Source: Trichomonas vaginalis G3
Lineage: Eukaryota > Parabasalia > Trichomonadida > Trichomonadidae
DNA: 64,000 nt
Assembly (NCBI RefSeq): GCF_026262505.1
Contig: NC_067206.1
Location: forward strand, 28,907,896-28,971,895
Reading direction: 5' to 3'
In this document: piece by piece, positions 1 through 11,428 of the stretch
How positions within the stretch are numbered: position 1 is the stretch's first letter
Layout: the number at the start of each line of letters is the position of its first letter
Notes under the pieces: model-generated
What the model was told of the DNA's origin: nothing
What the model saw: the letters and a program-made list of their open reading frames with translations, nothing else
The model's database searches: none
Made by a program: the position numbers and the translations under genes

Positions 1-2
1 TG

Positions 3-1250
3 CAAATTAATTATTGCAAAGCGATAAGCAAGGAGTTATCGAAGCCGGACACGAGAAGGGCATTGAATATGAGGGTTATTCATGTTCCGGATCATCGCTG
101 GATGTTTTTCTGGGATCTTCTGAAGTGGATAAAAGAAAAACACCCTAAAATTTATGAATTGTTCAATATGGATGATCCACCGGAATCTGTTCAGATCTTA
201 AGGGATATGGGAATTGATTTCAAGGATGGACTTCCACAATGGTTGTTAAATTTCGAAGAGATTCTTTTACCAATCAAGAAACTCTTGAATTATGCAGAGA
301 GTGACGTTGGCTGCTTCTGCTACATCTATCCAATGTTTCAATCGACGATTGAGCAGTTGACCGGAATTGCAAATCGTCCTGAATTATCAAGTTCGTCAAA
401 GCGCATTGCAGATGCATTAATCGCCAACATGAATGAAGTTTTTGACAAACAGGGCAACTACGCTTTGATGAAATTTGCCTTTGGTCTAACTCCATGGGGC
501 CGGTCAGTCATCCGCGCAGAATTGAACATGCATACTGAGTACAAGCCAGACGTTTCACTCTTCTTCCAAGAACCAATACCTATCAATGCTGAACTTGAAA
601 TCCCTCCAAGGAGCTACACCCCTGATCATTTGGATGAAGTGGCAGAGGATCAATTGGACAGAAATCTAGATATAGAAGAGCCCGAGATTGAGAACGAAGC
701 AATTGAAGGTGATGGCCAAGTAGATGCAGAAGACATTGCTCAGGATGAAGAAGTTGAAGAGAATGAACCAAGGAGGAGACTAGGCAGGAACCTTGGTGAA
801 TGGGCGTCTCTGTCAATGCAAGAAGTGGAAGAGTACAGCTTCAACGATTTTATGATCGAGATGCTTTCGAGACGTGCAGAAGCAGAAGCGAGGTTCTACA
901 AGAGAAGTTCGGCCAAGAGCATAGCTAATGAGTACAAGAAAGCTCTTTCCAACTTTATACATATGAATGAGAGTGAAATCAGGAACAACACCGACCTCAC
1001 CTGCTTGGATCAAAGGTTTTGGGTAGCATGTGATGCAAATTTCAAGGCATTGAAAGAGATTGCCTTAAAATTCATGTCTATTGCTGCAACCGAAGCTGAT
1101 GTGGAAAGAATGATTTCAATTGTGCGGAACCTGCGTAATAGGTTTAATCAAAACGCACGTGAAGATCTAATAAAGTGTAGAATCCTATTGAAGCTTTTCA
1201 TGACAAATGAAATCCTGAAAAAGATATTTCCAGATCTGACTGATCTTTAA
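3..1250 (+). CDS. hAT-type transposase, C-terminal part (5' end outside window)
   Basis: The frame is open from base 3, so the protein begins left of the window; the GTG/TTG codons near base 60 are not needed as starts. The last 80 residues carry the hAT dimerisation signature: a helix ending in KFMSIAATEADVERMIS followed by LRNRFN and a hydrophobic helix. hAT transposases are cut-and-paste RNase-H-fold enzymes acting in the nucleus. An acidic stretch rich in E and D (about 600-770) sits where hAT proteins carry their helical insertion. The catalytic residues cannot be placed with confidence without the N-terminal half. No stop or shift breaks the visible part. The family call rests on the C-terminal motif only. 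Confidence 0.62.
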   Translation, partial: QINYCKAISKELSKPDTRRALNMRVIHVPDHRWMFFWDLLKWIKEKHPKIYELFNMDDPPESVQILRDMGIDFKDGLPQWLLNFEEILLPIKKLLNYAESDVGCFCYIYPMFQSTIEQLTGIANRPELSSSSKRIADALIANMNEVFDKQGNYALMKFAFGLTPWGRSVIRAELNMHTEYKPDVSLFFQEPIPINAELEIPPRSYTPDHLDEVAEDQLDRNLDIEEPEIENEAIEGDGQVDAEDIAQDEEVEENEPRRRLGRNLGEWASLSMQEVEEYSFNDFMIEMLSRRAEAEARFYKRSSAKSIANEYKKALSNFIHMNESEIRNNTDLTCLDQRFWVACDANFKALKEIALKFMSIAATEADVERMISIVRNLRNRFNQNAREDLIKCRILLKLFMTNEILKKIFPDLTDL

Positions 1251-1295
1251 CTTGCCGTAGCCTCTTGCTGCCGTAGCTCCTTGATGCTGCTTGAC
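1251..1295. repeat. Tandem repeat next to the hAT gene, left remnant
   Basis: Short imperfect units built on CCGTAGCTCCTTGATGCTGC. The same repeat resumes at 23147 after the Maverick, so both were one array before that insertion. It ends in TTGAC, the target duplication of the Maverick. Confidence 0.75.
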
Positions 1296-1486
1296 AGTTA
1301 GTAAAACTATCTTGGGTACGGCGGCACTGCGTTCCACCTTACCCAAGATAACGGTTTGACACTTTACGAAACCGCTAACGTATATTTTACAACACGAACG
1401 CAAAAACGAACTTAACCTTAAATATTTACAAAGCCGCCAACCATTTCACCTCACTAACGAACTCACTAATGAAAAAATAAACGTTC

Positions 1487-1771
1487 TCATAAATTTTCTT
1501 CAATATCTTCATCGTCAATGTTAACTCTATTGTAGTCATACTTGAAGTCATAAAGTTTCTCAAGTTTTGAAATGCATAGTCTTGTTAACTTACCTTCATC
1601 ATCATAAGTTTTTATAAAACTACCATGACAATCTTTATAAACAGTCAGTGTATAGTCAACTGGTCTAGGATGAAGTGTAAAGAACATGTTATACTCAGGA
1701 AGGAAGAATAAATGTTTAAATGTATGTTTGTTATATGTTTTGATTTGTATGAGTTGCTTTTGTTCTGTCAT
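1487..1771 (-). CDS. TIR-encoded small protein, left copy (94 aa)
   Basis: Unknown function. The product is mixed charged and aromatic with an acidic C-terminus (DDEDIEEN) and no membrane segment. Its translation is identical to the copy at 22671-22955 in the opposite TIR, so both ends carry the same gene, each read outward toward the element tip. The start codon follows a T/A tract (TTTTATTTTTATATAA) like other genes of this element. No homology to the capsid, replication or integration parts is visible. A role at the ends, or as an early gene copied along with the TIR, is only a guess. Confidence 0.7.
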   Translation of the reverse strand: MTEQKQLIQIKTYNKHTFKHLFFLPEYNMFFTLHPRPVDYTLTVYKDCHGSFIKTYDDEGKLTRLCISKLEKLYDFKYDYNRVNIDDEDIEENL

Positions 1772-1854
1772 TTATATAAAAATAAAATAAAAAATAAACT
1801 TAAAAATTAATGATATCACCACCCTCACACGTATGAAAACATAGCACAAAAATA

Positions 1855-1915
1855 AATTTAGGTGAAGTGGTGAGATCTCACCTCTTTTTTCACCCGGTTT
1901 TTCACCCTGTTGAAT
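1855..1915. repeat. GATCTCACC palindromic module, copy 1
   Basis: Contains GGTGAGATCTCACC flanked by GGTGAAAAA-type arms. It lies between the stops of the TIR gene and its inner neighbour; the same module recurs between other genes of both Mavericks. Confidence 0.8.
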
Positions 1916-1923
1916 TCATTGCT

Positions 1924-2169
1924 TTATAACTCTCTTCCTTTCTCCAACTCTTCTAACTTCTTCTTAAGTTCAGCAATGTTGTCCTCATGAAGTTTAATCT
2001 TCCTTAATATACCTTCTCTATCTAATGGTTGCTTTATCTTTCTAAACTGAACTCTACCATCCTTCATAGTATGAATGTAAAAACCTTCTGGAATAGTTCC
2101 TGATTTAATGTATTCTACCAAAAACTTTTGTTTCATTGCTTCAGTGACTTTATTTGTCATTTCAATCAA
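1924..2169 (-). CDS. Small coiled-coil Maverick protein (81 aa)
   Basis: Unknown function. The first half has a GFYIHTMKDGRVQFRK pattern, also seen in loose form in the proteins at 4270-4692 and 60864-61447 (residue pattern Y-hydrophobic, then DG/NG, then K/R-rich). The second half is a short amphipathic coiled coil (KLHEDNIAELKKKLEELEKG). The frame is complete. Its stop lies at the inner edge of the TIR, beside the palindromic module. A small structural or DNA-binding role is possible but not shown. Confidence 0.6.
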   Translation of the reverse strand: MIEMTNKVTEAMKQKFLVEYIKSGTIPEGFYIHTMKDGRVQFRKIKQPLDREGILRKIKLHEDNIAELKKKLEELEKGREL

Positions 2170-2204
2170 ATAAAATTTAATATTAAATAAAAATAACGTT
2201 ATTT

Positions 2205-2690
2205 TTTCAGTAAGGAAACGCAGGAGTTTACGATTTATTTGAGGAGTAGGTTCTGGTTTAAATGGCGTCGGTTTAGGAGTTGACTTTGAACAGGAGTTTG
2301 TACTTCCATAGGTTCAGGAGTCATTGAAGGTTTTGCTTTGAAGGTGTTGGAGTTTGTTTAACTTCAGCTACTTCAGTATTATTTACAACATTTGCTTTAT
2401 TTCTTTCAACATCATAACTGCTCCTGCTGTAGCTAGCAAACCTAGTGTGGAGACCATATCTTATATAAGGACTTGACCAAATGCTATTTTGACAGGAGCT
2501 GGTGGAACACCTAACCTTGGTGAGACTGCTCTTTGCCATTGTGCAGCTCGTAATAAATATTCAATAGGTGCTCCATAATCGTTTGGTAAAGTTTGTTTCA
2601 TAGATGGTGAAGGTTCACGAGAGCTTGAGAAACTCATTATAAGCTTAAAATAAACGTTCATCATTTATTCCTCACTGTCGTCCGTAGCTA
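2205..2690 (-). pseudogene. Maverick part, unrecognised Pro/Ser/Thr-rich protein (broken)
   Basis: Minus-strand coding signal rich in P, S, T and Q, with a hydrophobic patch near its middle. It lies between the small coiled-coil gene and the capsid part. The family is not recognised. It is broken in about two places, so it is listed as one fossil part with approximate ends. Confidence 0.4.
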
Positions 2691-4240
2691 AGTTATAGTC
2701 ATCTAATCTTATTATGGATGCCATTAGCACGCACCTGAATGGCAAAGCAACAATCCCTCATAAATCCAATAAGTGGCTTTGGTACATTTTCAGTTGCTAG
2801 TTCAATAGGTCCTTTAACAGACAATTTGTATGTTATTGGAGCAGTAGATGTTTGACCTTGCTGGAAGCAAAAGTCCACTTCTGTTGGAAAACCACATAAG
2901 AAATGTGTGTTGTCATAGCTATCCCATTTATGTTCCACACTACCATCATCCACCAATGACCTCATAACATCTTCATTAAATCCTATCATATCATTGTTTG
3001 TATTGCAGGCGTTCGCAACCATTTCATAAAATACAGGTCCATATGATTTTTCAGGTTCTGCAGGCATATTTCCATAAGCTCCCATGGAAAGCTGAAGATA
3101 TTTAAACTTAGGGTTCTCAAAATTAACATAATAGTTGTTTCTTTCTAAATAGTGCCCAAATACTTTTAACATTAATAGGCGTATAAGCTGCTGTAAATGT
3201 TGCACTTGAACTATCTGTATTCTTTGAGAATGAACCGTCCATAGGAATCCAATCCATAACTTTAACAGGAAAACATAAAGCCTCGTTTGTATAATGTTCT
3301 ACAATTCTGTATAAATGTTAGGGTCTAAAGAGAATGACTTTGGATGATGAAACATTCATTAAAATCCATCTTTGTTCGAAATAGTTGCTGGGTTACAGTT
3401 GTAATAGTAACTGTTCCACTAGCTTCTACTGCCTTCGTTATCATAGTGAATGGTTCATTCCATGGAACAAATTTATTTGTCGGTGGATTTGAATCTGAAG
3501 CAAATGCAACTTTAAGAGTTGGATTGAAAGCAATGATATCATTTACAGATATAGATGTGCATTGTAAGGCGTCGCTACTGAACTTTACTTTAAGCTGAAT
3601 GTTTCCTGCAAAAGCTGGAATAAATCGAATAGCTTCTAATGGAAGGAATCTTCTAACAGGAAATTCTTAAACGAAGCTTAAAATCAAATGATTTTCCTGC
3701 TGTAATTGGACCACTAACAATTTGTCCTGTTCTGCATGTTCCCGAATGACTCCATACATCTTCATGTCGAGTCTTTGAGAAAACATCTACTTTCTTTATT
3801 TGTTCGGTAGTTTGTGAGTTTGAAGTTATATATGCTTCTTCTCTTGCGTTGTCTTGAGAATATACGATACGACCATTTGCAAGGATTTGATATCCAGCAA
3901 CTGCATAGAAAGCGTCATCGAAACCAATCCAAAATCCTGGTGGGTTTGTTTTATTGGAACCTGAACCAATTTCTTTATCTACAATAAATTGACCTTCCAT
4001 TTTATACGTAATGAATGTATTGTAAAGGTCCAACATATTTTCACCAGGAGGTGAGAGATTGAATGTTACCCATGTTTATCTTTAGCAGTTCCAGGTTGTG
4101 ATGGAATCTTTGCGTCAGAATATTTTCTATTAGTGTCACCAATTTGAACTGCATTGTCTATGATATCGAAATATGAGCGAATCTGATGAATATGCTCTGC
4201 TGGAGTAAATTCGTTTAACTGTTCGTTCTGCATGTATTTA
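2691..4240 (-). pseudogene. Maverick part, major capsid protein-like (broken)
   Basis: A long minus-strand coding stretch with features expected of a double jelly-roll capsid protein. Near the N-terminal end it reads WIGFDDAFYAVAGYQI followed by NGRIVY, and the rest alternates short hydrophobic strands with G, N and P turns. Size (about 500 codons) and place beside minor structural genes fit. In Polintons the major capsid protein forms the icosahedral shell. The assignment rests on pattern and context, since capsid sequences are weakly conserved. The part is broken, about three to five breaks. Confidence 0.5.
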
Positions 4241-4269
4241 CTTCGGATAAAAATATCTATTTACTTCAT

Positions 4270-4692
4270 TATTCTCACTCTTCTTCTTGGCATTCGTGGT
4301 GGAAGTTGTTTCTTGACATTTCAATGAACTGTACATTCTCTTTTGTCTCAACTTCTTTCACTGGCGGGTCAGGATTCTTTGACTCGTTTGTTTTCAATGA
4401 AATTCACGAACTTTGCAATAAGCTCTTGGTTCGTTATTGAAAGTACATCTGGCTTCTTTTCTTCTTGTTCTTTTGGTGGCTCAGTTTGAACAGAAGGTTT
4501 TATATGGGCTTCGTGGACTTCACCCTTGCCATACACCTTAATGTTGTCGCTTTCTGCATTCGCTAATGGAACCTTTCTTTTTCTTACGTATATTTTACCA
4601 TCTTTACTCTGACTTACGTAATAGAAAGGATGTTGTATTCCTCTTGCGTCATTTAATATAATAGACTCTCGCTCTGATTTTGACAAACTCAT
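4270..4692 (-). pseudogene. Maverick part, small charged protein with acidic tail (broken)
   Basis: Begins MSLSKSERESIIL, then a YYVSQSKDGKIYVRKRK stretch and a tail rich in E, K and P. The layout resembles the part at 60864-61447 of copy 2 (SIIESAR, then Y-V, NG, KK), which supports a real, conserved family of unknown role. It is divergent to the basic protein gene at 4738, with about 45 bp between the two starts. About one break. Confidence 0.5.
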
Positions 4693-4737
4693 TTTACATC
4701 GGTTAAAGTTTTAATTTTGTTTTTTATCTGCAGTCAA

Positions 4738-4977
4738 ATGACTCAGACAAGCCCTACGGACAAGACCCAAGGGGTCATAGATGTTGAAGCATTGAAGAAA
4801 GAAATTCGTGAGCAAATTTTATCCGAACTGAAGGAACAAAAACAAGAACAAAAGCCAGAGAGACCAAAGAGAAAACTTAGTGAAAAACAACTTGCTGCAT
4901 TAGCTGCTGGAAGACAAAAGAACCCACGTTTGCTGGCGAAGAAAGCTAGAGAAGAAGCAAAAGCAAAGAAAGAGTAA
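4738..4977 (+). CDS. Small basic Maverick protein (79 aa), probable nucleic-acid binder
   Basis: The first in-frame ATG at 4738 gives MTQTSPTDK. Residues 16-40 form a charged helix (EALKKEIREQILSELKEQK). The rest is strongly basic, with PKRKLSEKQLAALAAGRQKN followed by K/A-rich repeats, a composition seen in small DNA-condensing or scaffold proteins of large DNA viruses. The frame is complete. It ends 24 bp before the minor-capsid-like part at 5002 on the same strand, and a T/A tract fills that gap. The DNA-binding role is inferred from composition only. Confidence 0.55.
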   Translation: MTQTSPTDKTQGVIDVEALKKEIREQILSELKEQKQEQKPERPKRKLSEKQLAALAAGRQKNPRLLAKKAREEAKAKKE

Positions 4978-5001
4978 ATGGTTTATTTTTATCCGAATTA
5001 A

Positions 5002-5810
5002 ATGTATAGACAAATACCTTTATCTGTTGCGTTCAGTAGTGAAAACCCTGACGTCAAAATAAAGGGGAACAGAGTAACGTTTAAGTTTCCAACAGACTGG
5101 ATTGTGAACATAAATGAAGAGAAGTACATTGGCATAACAAATATGTATATAACACGTGCTTTCAGAAAGGTTGACTTTATACTTCAAGTCGAGATAGAAA
5201 ATGACGAACAGTCTTTAAGCGCCCAAAACATTCACATATACAAATACTTTAAAAACAGTACGACGTTAGAAGACTGTATAATTACATTTTACGAAAATTT
5301 TCAAAAGAAGTTTAACATTGAAGTACAAACTTTACAGCCTTTACGTGAGTTTCTTGCACAACTGAAAGAAGAAGGAATTGCAGAAAGATTAATAGCTTTT
5401 CATTACGAGTTTGTACCAAATGAAGATGGAACTCATGACTGTCAATTCATTGTATTCTCACCATTCAATGAAGTCGCTAAAGAGAAAAAAATCCATTACG
5501 TATAAGATTTCAAATCTCTGAACCAAGTGATGATTTCAAGAATGTTTTCAATTATGATGCAATGCTTCCGAGGAAAAATGAATTTTCGGAAATTAGATTT
5601 CCAGGTATTTGGGATAGAAAGCAAGCTATATTATATTCAAACTTAAGTAAGGGAGTTGAAAATGAGTTCATTGGTCATACAAGAACTTCACCACTTCCTA
5701 ACCCTAAATACTATAAATTAACTGGCTTCAATCGTGAGTTTTGGATAGACATGTTCTCCACTCATGACCATAACTGCCAGTTTCTTACCTCCAGACCATA
5801 AGGACTGTCT
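5002..5810 (+). pseudogene. Maverick part, minor-capsid-like protein A (broken)
   Basis: Beta-rich coding stretch starting MYRQIPLSVAFSSENPDVK, with FKFPTDWIVNINEEKYIGI. The same layout (polypeptide begins with strand-rich segment, then a P-x-x-W/H-V motif and E-K-x-I/G) occurs at 20901-21785 (YPRHWVEYVGGEKAIEI). Distant relatives lie at 17944-18708 and 59190-60040. Position next to the capsid part suggests a penton or minor shell protein. Broken, about two breaks. Confidence 0.45.
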
Positions 5811-5866
5811 CTACATTGAAGCACAACTCTTAAACTCTACCATCGCAATATTGTAAATGACCTCAT

Positions 5867-5891
5867 GGGCTTCGCCCTTGCCGCTAGCGGC
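5867..5891. repeat. Paired mini-hairpin, copy 1
   Basis: Two GC-rich hairpins side by side: GGGC-TTC-GCCC then GCCG-CTAG-CGGC. It lies after the minor-capsid-like part, in the gap toward the polymerase. Confidence 0.75.
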
Positions 5892-5999
5892 TTATTTTTA
5901 TCACGAATGACCTCATTGCTGACAAAAATAAATGACCTCAGAACTTCAACTTACGAATAAAGCTTGTTTTAGTCGTTATTGAGAAGTTAAACTTTTCAG

Positions 6000-8900
6000 C
6001 AAAGCAAGGACTAGAAGACTTACATAAGTCGAATGCAATCTCTTGACCATCATGAAGTGCTTTGTAAAGTTTCATTAAACTGAACTCAGAGTCTTTGTCA
6101 TATGTTCCAACAGTATGTGAATGTTCTTATCTTCATTGTAATAGCATTGTATAGCTTCAGGAAACATTTCATTAGCTGTTAAAGCAAGAACGTCTTGTTT
6201 TACACCTTTACAACGTGCATGGAATGCAACTTCATTTAAATCATTCGTGAGTAAGTCTATGTAGGTCTTCTTTCCACAAAATATTGACTTGTATGCTAAA
6301 CTTTGTTTTCCAGGTGTTATTTCTGCGAAGTCAGAATGGAACCTAATTTTTACCAATAAGTTCTCTACCGTATCTCTTCTTAAACTCTGCTGCAAGCTTT
6401 GGTATGTCTTCATTGAAAATATGCATGCTATCACAGTCCTGGTAAAATATTTGAAGTCCCATATCTTCTGCAGTACAGAATACTTCACACATTATTCTCT
6501 TCGACATAGACAGAATGTTAACACCAAGTGGACAGAAGTTAAAGTGTCTGCAAATGCTTTTCGTTAGCTTGAAAATAGTTTTATCTGAACCATCCAAACC
6601 TTCGAACTTCACTATATGGTTGTAGTTTCTGATGGCATATCTTATAGCATCTTTGTCATTTACTATGGTTATTTTTGACTCAATAGGAGATAGAATAGTT
6701 TTGCCATAAATACTGTTCAGAATGAGCTTTATATTTTCTTGCAAAGGATTTCCTTCTTTCTTATACTTTAACCTTAACTCAAACAACTTCTTTACTTCAT
6801 CTCTTATTCTAATATCTCTGTTTCCATCGTAATAGTATCCTTGCAACACTTCACATTTGACACCTTGATATTTTATGAGGTCTTGTAATGTTATATGGTC
6901 AACATACATTAAACAGCAAGTGTTTGAACTTCTGGGAACGTTAAGTTCTGGATTTAGTTCAGGGTCACAAACTATTAAAGGAAAGTGTCTATGTATTCCA
7001 ATCTCTGTTATCTTAATGAGAACAAAGAAGCCAGACATAAACTTTTCACCAATGGGTTCCTTTTGGTCATCATCGAATAAATGTCTCATGAGATACTCTG
7101 TGCTTAACATTTCTTTCTTCAATACTTTCGGTATACTTTCTAAAGTATAGAGTCTTGCTATAGCTGATGGATATAATGAAACAGCGTCGAAATCAGCAAT
7201 GAGTTTCTCTTTACTCTTTTGTTTCATGTTATCTGACAGCATACATCTTCCACCTTGAATACAGCGTGAAATAAATTCTCTTGGTTTATTTGAGAGGTCA
7301 TATAAATTTCCATTCGGGAAGTACACTCTGTTCTCAAATAATTTGTTAGCAATTGAACAAATACTAACGTAGTCATAAACGTTTAAATCAAATTCTTTTA
7401 ATATGTCATTGCGGAACTTAACAAAACCTTCTCTTAAAATTCTTACATATTGTTTGCAATAAAATGTGCTATACTTTTCTAAGTCGAAGTGGTTTTCATC
7501 TATTCTGCAACCTTTGATGGAATCTATGTTTTTCATGAACGTATCCGCATCCTGGATAAACTTACACGCTTCAGAAATGACACCAGTTCTGTTGTCATTT
7601 GCTAATAAAGAGCTTGAATAATATTGATACGGAAATACTTCCTTTTCACCACACTGCAAATGAAACATTTCAGGAAATAGTTTAAGCTTCTTATTTATAA
7701 CAGTGTATGAATCTTTAATAATGATTGCTTTACCTTTATATATTCCCGTTATTTGCATTGTTCGTGAACCTTTAATGATGGGAGTTCCTTTCACTTCTGT
7801 CATGTGTCTTAAGATGAAGTTTATATCATAACTGAGGTTATGGAAATATATTAAACTCTTGTCAGGAAGTCGTTCCAAAAATTCTGTTGCACAGTTCTGA
7901 CCCCAAATGCTTTCACTCACTGAACCATCTTCACTGTCATAACAGATGTTAAAAGCTTTATGAACTCCATCATTGCTACATTCAAAGTCAGCAAAGAAAA
8001 CGTGCTCAGGAATGAACTTGCACTTATTTTTATTTACTTCTTTTGACTCGGCTTTCTTCTTCAGTTGTACACAATACTTTGGAGCATATGACAAGTCTTT
8101 AAATGGTGCAAGGTTCTGTTTATATAAGTCAGTAGTATATGTGAAAAGTTCTCCATAAGAAATAGGTTCGAAATATTTGCACTCCCACAATGTTTTCATA
8201 ACATCCCATAACGGTGTTGTTCTATCATAACGAACTACATATTTATCTTCTCTCTTTGTATAAATCTTCATTTGTTTCTCAATGTTCATTCCACCACAAG
8301 CTTTGAGAATTTCTTTGTAATTTCTGACGAAATATGTTGTCATTGGTAATCTTTCGTTTAGCATGTAGTGGTCTTCAACAAGAAGTAAGTCAATAGTTCT
8401 AACAGTTTCACATTCTTTTGGTATGTATCTCTTTATTTCATTATGTCTTGAGTCATTGAAATAACCAATAGTAACATTAAATGCTATACCTGTTGCGTCA
8501 GAAATTTCTTGTACTTTACTTTGAGAAAGTCTCTAACACGAATGACTTCTCTCATGTGGTCAATAGTTTCTTCATTTACTCCAGCCTGAATGCAAGCATA
8601 AACGAAGCAGTTTCTTCTGTCATAAGTGTTGCAGTTCTTTTGTTCAGTTCATTGAAGATTTGGTAGCGTTCAAGATTTATAGGTAATGTGCAAAGATACT
8701 TCCAGAACTGACCGCTTCTCTTCTTATAAAACTTCTTTCACCATTATCTTTCCAAAAGCTTTCTATAAGTGCTGGGTTTCCTGTTTGCTTAAGAGCTTCC
8801 AAAATGGCTTTCTGGTCATTGTCAGTGTGCTTTCATCTCTATATGGTCTCTTTTTTGGTTTGCCTTTCTTTACATCTGACATCGTTAAGCCTTCATATTC

Positions 8901-9703
8901 TGTTAAATCATACATCTTTATTTCAGTAAGATTCTTTATGTTTGTCAAGAAGAAGTCATAGTGCATTTCAACAATACCTGCAGCATTTGCTTCTATCTCT
9001 GATATAAAGTTCTCCTTCAAGAGCTGATGTAGTAATGTTCCAATATTATTGAGGTTTAACGTAGAACATTCATACTTTCCACCAAGTTTATAACATACCA
9101 TCCATCTCTGTTGAGTTTATTTTAATTTCTCTAAGAGTCTCATGAAAACCTTACCGAAATGTTTGTGTAAGTAGTCTCTGTTTGGTTCATCTAAAGCTTC
9201 GATGTTAAAGTCAATGAGTCTATTGCCTGACTTCACATTTCTCTTCCTATTCTCTTCATCTTTCTTTAACCATCTCTCACCTTCTTTTGGTTTGTCGTCA
9301 ATGGAACGAATGACATCGTTAGCTTTGCGAACTTGTTCTATAGCGCTCTTAAACATCTCTCTTCTCTGTTGTTTCAGTGTGTCGTCTCTTCTTCTTGTTT
9401 CACCAACGTTTGCATTTGTTATGTCAAACATTTCTCTTCTTACTTCATGAGGTACTGAACGTCTATGATATAAGTCAATAGCAACGTCATTTAAAGGAAA
9501 TGCTCTTGTATGGACTTCGTCCTCGCCGCGTTGCGGCTTTATGAACTCATGAATTCTATCATAACTTATTGCACCATTATAGTCTTTAATGAAGTCAGCG
9601 AGTGCTTTTTGTTTGTTGCGTAATGTTTTGCAACATCTATGTTAGCTTCTGTTAGAAGTTGTTTTATTTCCGAGTGTTCTAACTTAGACAACTTCCGATA
9701 CAT
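6000..9703 (-). pseudogene. Maverick part, protein-primed family B DNA polymerase (broken)
   Basis: The replicative polymerase of Polintons. Visible family motifs, in order from the N-terminal side: exonuclease Exo I (FADFECSND), Exo II (YFHNLSYDINF), polymerase motif A (DFDAVSLYPS), motif B (NSIYGKT) and motif C (YQDCDS). The stretch upstream of the exonuclease is long and charged, as usual for this family. It faces the small gene at 9793 across an AT-rich 89-bp gap that likely holds both promoters. Broken, about four or five breaks, though the catalytic core is mostly one long readable stretch. Confidence 0.88.
9512..9537. repeat. Paired mini-hairpin, copy 2
   Basis: GGAC-TTC-GTCC followed after two bases by GCCGC-GTT-GCGGC. 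It lies within the polymerase part. Confidence 0.75.
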
Positions 9704-9792
9704 CTTTAGTAGGAAATAAAAAATATTTTTTGAAAAAATTAGATTAGATTTTTTTAAGTTATTTTTCAAAATAATTTAATATTTTTATTTTA

Positions 9793-10266
9793 ATGAAACA
9801 CATGCAAGATTGCAAGTTCTTTTCATACAATGCTCTCGCTACTGCCATCAAGAATGAGTTCAATAATGCTTCAAATGTTAATGTTATCTTTAACAAGAAG
9901 TTTGTGAAAGAATCTAAGTTTGGTCAGTATGTCAGACCATTAGCTATCGTCATTGACCGCAAACGTTATACTTCACAAGAGTTAGCAGTAGTTTTGAAAC
10001 AAAAGAGTTTCTTCGTGAATGTCAAAGATACTCATTATACTGTCATAAAGAACTCTAACGTTGACTTCTTCAGTATTGCTTTAAATCTTTCCGAACAGAA
10101 AGAATATAAGAAGGGTGAAACAGATGTGAAATATTATCCTTCATCTCTGAAGACAATAACGAACAAAGATGTTATACAGAAATTCTTACCAAAGGTTGAA
10201 GAAGCTTCTATTGACATTGACGAAGGAAGTGAAATGGTTGAAGAAATAGACCCTGAAGCTTTATAA
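9793..10266 (+). CDS. Conserved-looking Maverick protein of unknown function (157 aa)
   Basis: A complete frame from an ATG directly after the tract ATTTTTATTTTA. The N-terminal 100 residues are mixed alpha/beta and basic (KKFVKESKFGQYVRPLAIVIDRKRY). The C-terminal 30 residues are acidic (EEASIDIDEGSEMVEEIDPE). There is no membrane segment and no Cys cluster. It is divergently arranged with the polymerase, so replication accessory functions such as single-strand binding or the terminal protein are worth testing, but nothing in the sequence proves either. Confidence 0.6.
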   Translation: MKHMQDCKFFSYNALATAIKNEFNNASNVNVIFNKKFVKESKFGQYVRPLAIVIDRKRYTSQELAVVLKQKSFFVNVKDTHYTVIKNSNVDFFSIALNLSEQKEYKKGETDVKYYPSSLKTITNKDVIQKFLPKVEEASIDIDEGSEMVEEIDPEAL

Positions 10267-10493
10267 GAAAATTTATTTTTGGTTAGTCTTCATATGGTAT
10301 TTTACAACAATTAAATGGTAAAAACAAAATAAACTTGACGATCAGACGATTCTCTCTTCGTCAATTATGTTCGACATGGAGCGTTTATGGAAACAATTAA
10401 ATGGTAAAAACAAAATAAACTTGACGAAGGGTTTTGTTTTTACCATGGTTTTCTCCACTATGGTCCTAACGTGGCACCCGACGAGATTTTTTT
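10267..10493. repeat. Gene-free gap with a local direct repeat
   Basis: The stretch AATTAAATGGTAAAAACAAA occurs twice (about 10309 and 10393), each followed by AATAAACTTGACGA. No gene is seen. It separates two converging genes. Confidence 0.55.
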
Positions 10494-11340
10494 TCATTCT
10501 TCCTCTTTGAAGTTGTCGAAATATTCTGTTATTTTTTCCTTCAGTAATGTTAAGTCTTCTTTGAATGTAAGTATTGTGCAACCTTTGATGTCATAGTGTG
10601 TTTGAGGAAGAGTATTTTTGACAATTTCCTTTATTTGCTCATTCGGTGTCATTGAAATCGGTAAGTTTTCACGATAGAACCAGTTTCTGTCAGATTTATA
10701 TATCTTAGCTAAGTCATAAAAGCTCTTGTTGTTTCTTCTGACTAAATGTAACATAACCATATCTTTATCTTCTTCATTTTCCAACTCTTCAGTATAAATC
10801 ATATACCTATAACTCTTTTCCTTTCCTTTTGGTACTGAACGCGGTATTCTTTTCTGTATGCTTTTGTCTTTGGATTCAATGACTTCATCTTTTGCATGAA
10901 GTTTCTTTTCCATCTCTCCACGTTCTGCTTTATATAGTTCATCTAACATCATGAAAATATAACAAGCATAACGAGGTGAAGCCCACATTGCTACAGCATT
11001 TACTAAAAGTCTATGAACATAATAATCTTTCAAACCAGGAGCCAAATTCTTGCGATTTTCATACGGAATCTCTTCCCCCGGTTTCCGAGGGAAGCAATTC
11101 ATATGAGGAAATTCTTCTAAAAGTTCTTTTGTCTGTTTGGTTTTCAAACCAATGATATGCTTGCTTTGTAGAACGAAGAGCATTCATTATACTTTGCATT
11201 TGGTACATGTCATCTTTGACTGAACGAATGAGACGTAACTGTTTGTTATACTGTATGTACTCGTATTCTTCATTTATGGCTTCATGGACTATAACTGTTG
11301 TTGTGTTCTCTAATGTTGACATTACTGTCTTTACATACAA
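10494..11340 (-). pseudogene. Maverick part, KilA-N / DUF3627-type DNA-binding protein (broken)
   Basis: The middle reads YYVHRLLVNAVAMWASPRYA, the end of the KilA-N domain (pattern Y-x-HP/R-L-x-x-x-x-A-x-W-x-SP-x-A), a DNA-binding fold common in large DNA viruses and phages. After a helical linker follows a domain with YRYMIYTEELENEEDKD and HLVRRNNKSF, resembling the DUF3627-type C-terminal half that accompanies viral KilA-N. It probably acts as a regulator of element or host genes. The start follows a long T/A tract. About one break. Confidence 0.6.
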
Positions 11341-11428
11341 AATAAAAAAAATAATAAAAAATAAAAATTAGCGTTATTTTTCTGAGATAAACACTATTTC
11401 TTCACAACATTAAATTTTATCCTGTATG

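Larger units (their letters stand above)
1296..1940. repeat. Left terminal inverted repeat of Maverick copy 1
   Basis: Inverted match to 22514-23146, differing mainly by a short length change next to the GATCTCACC module. It contains a complete 94-codon gene. Confidence 0.93.
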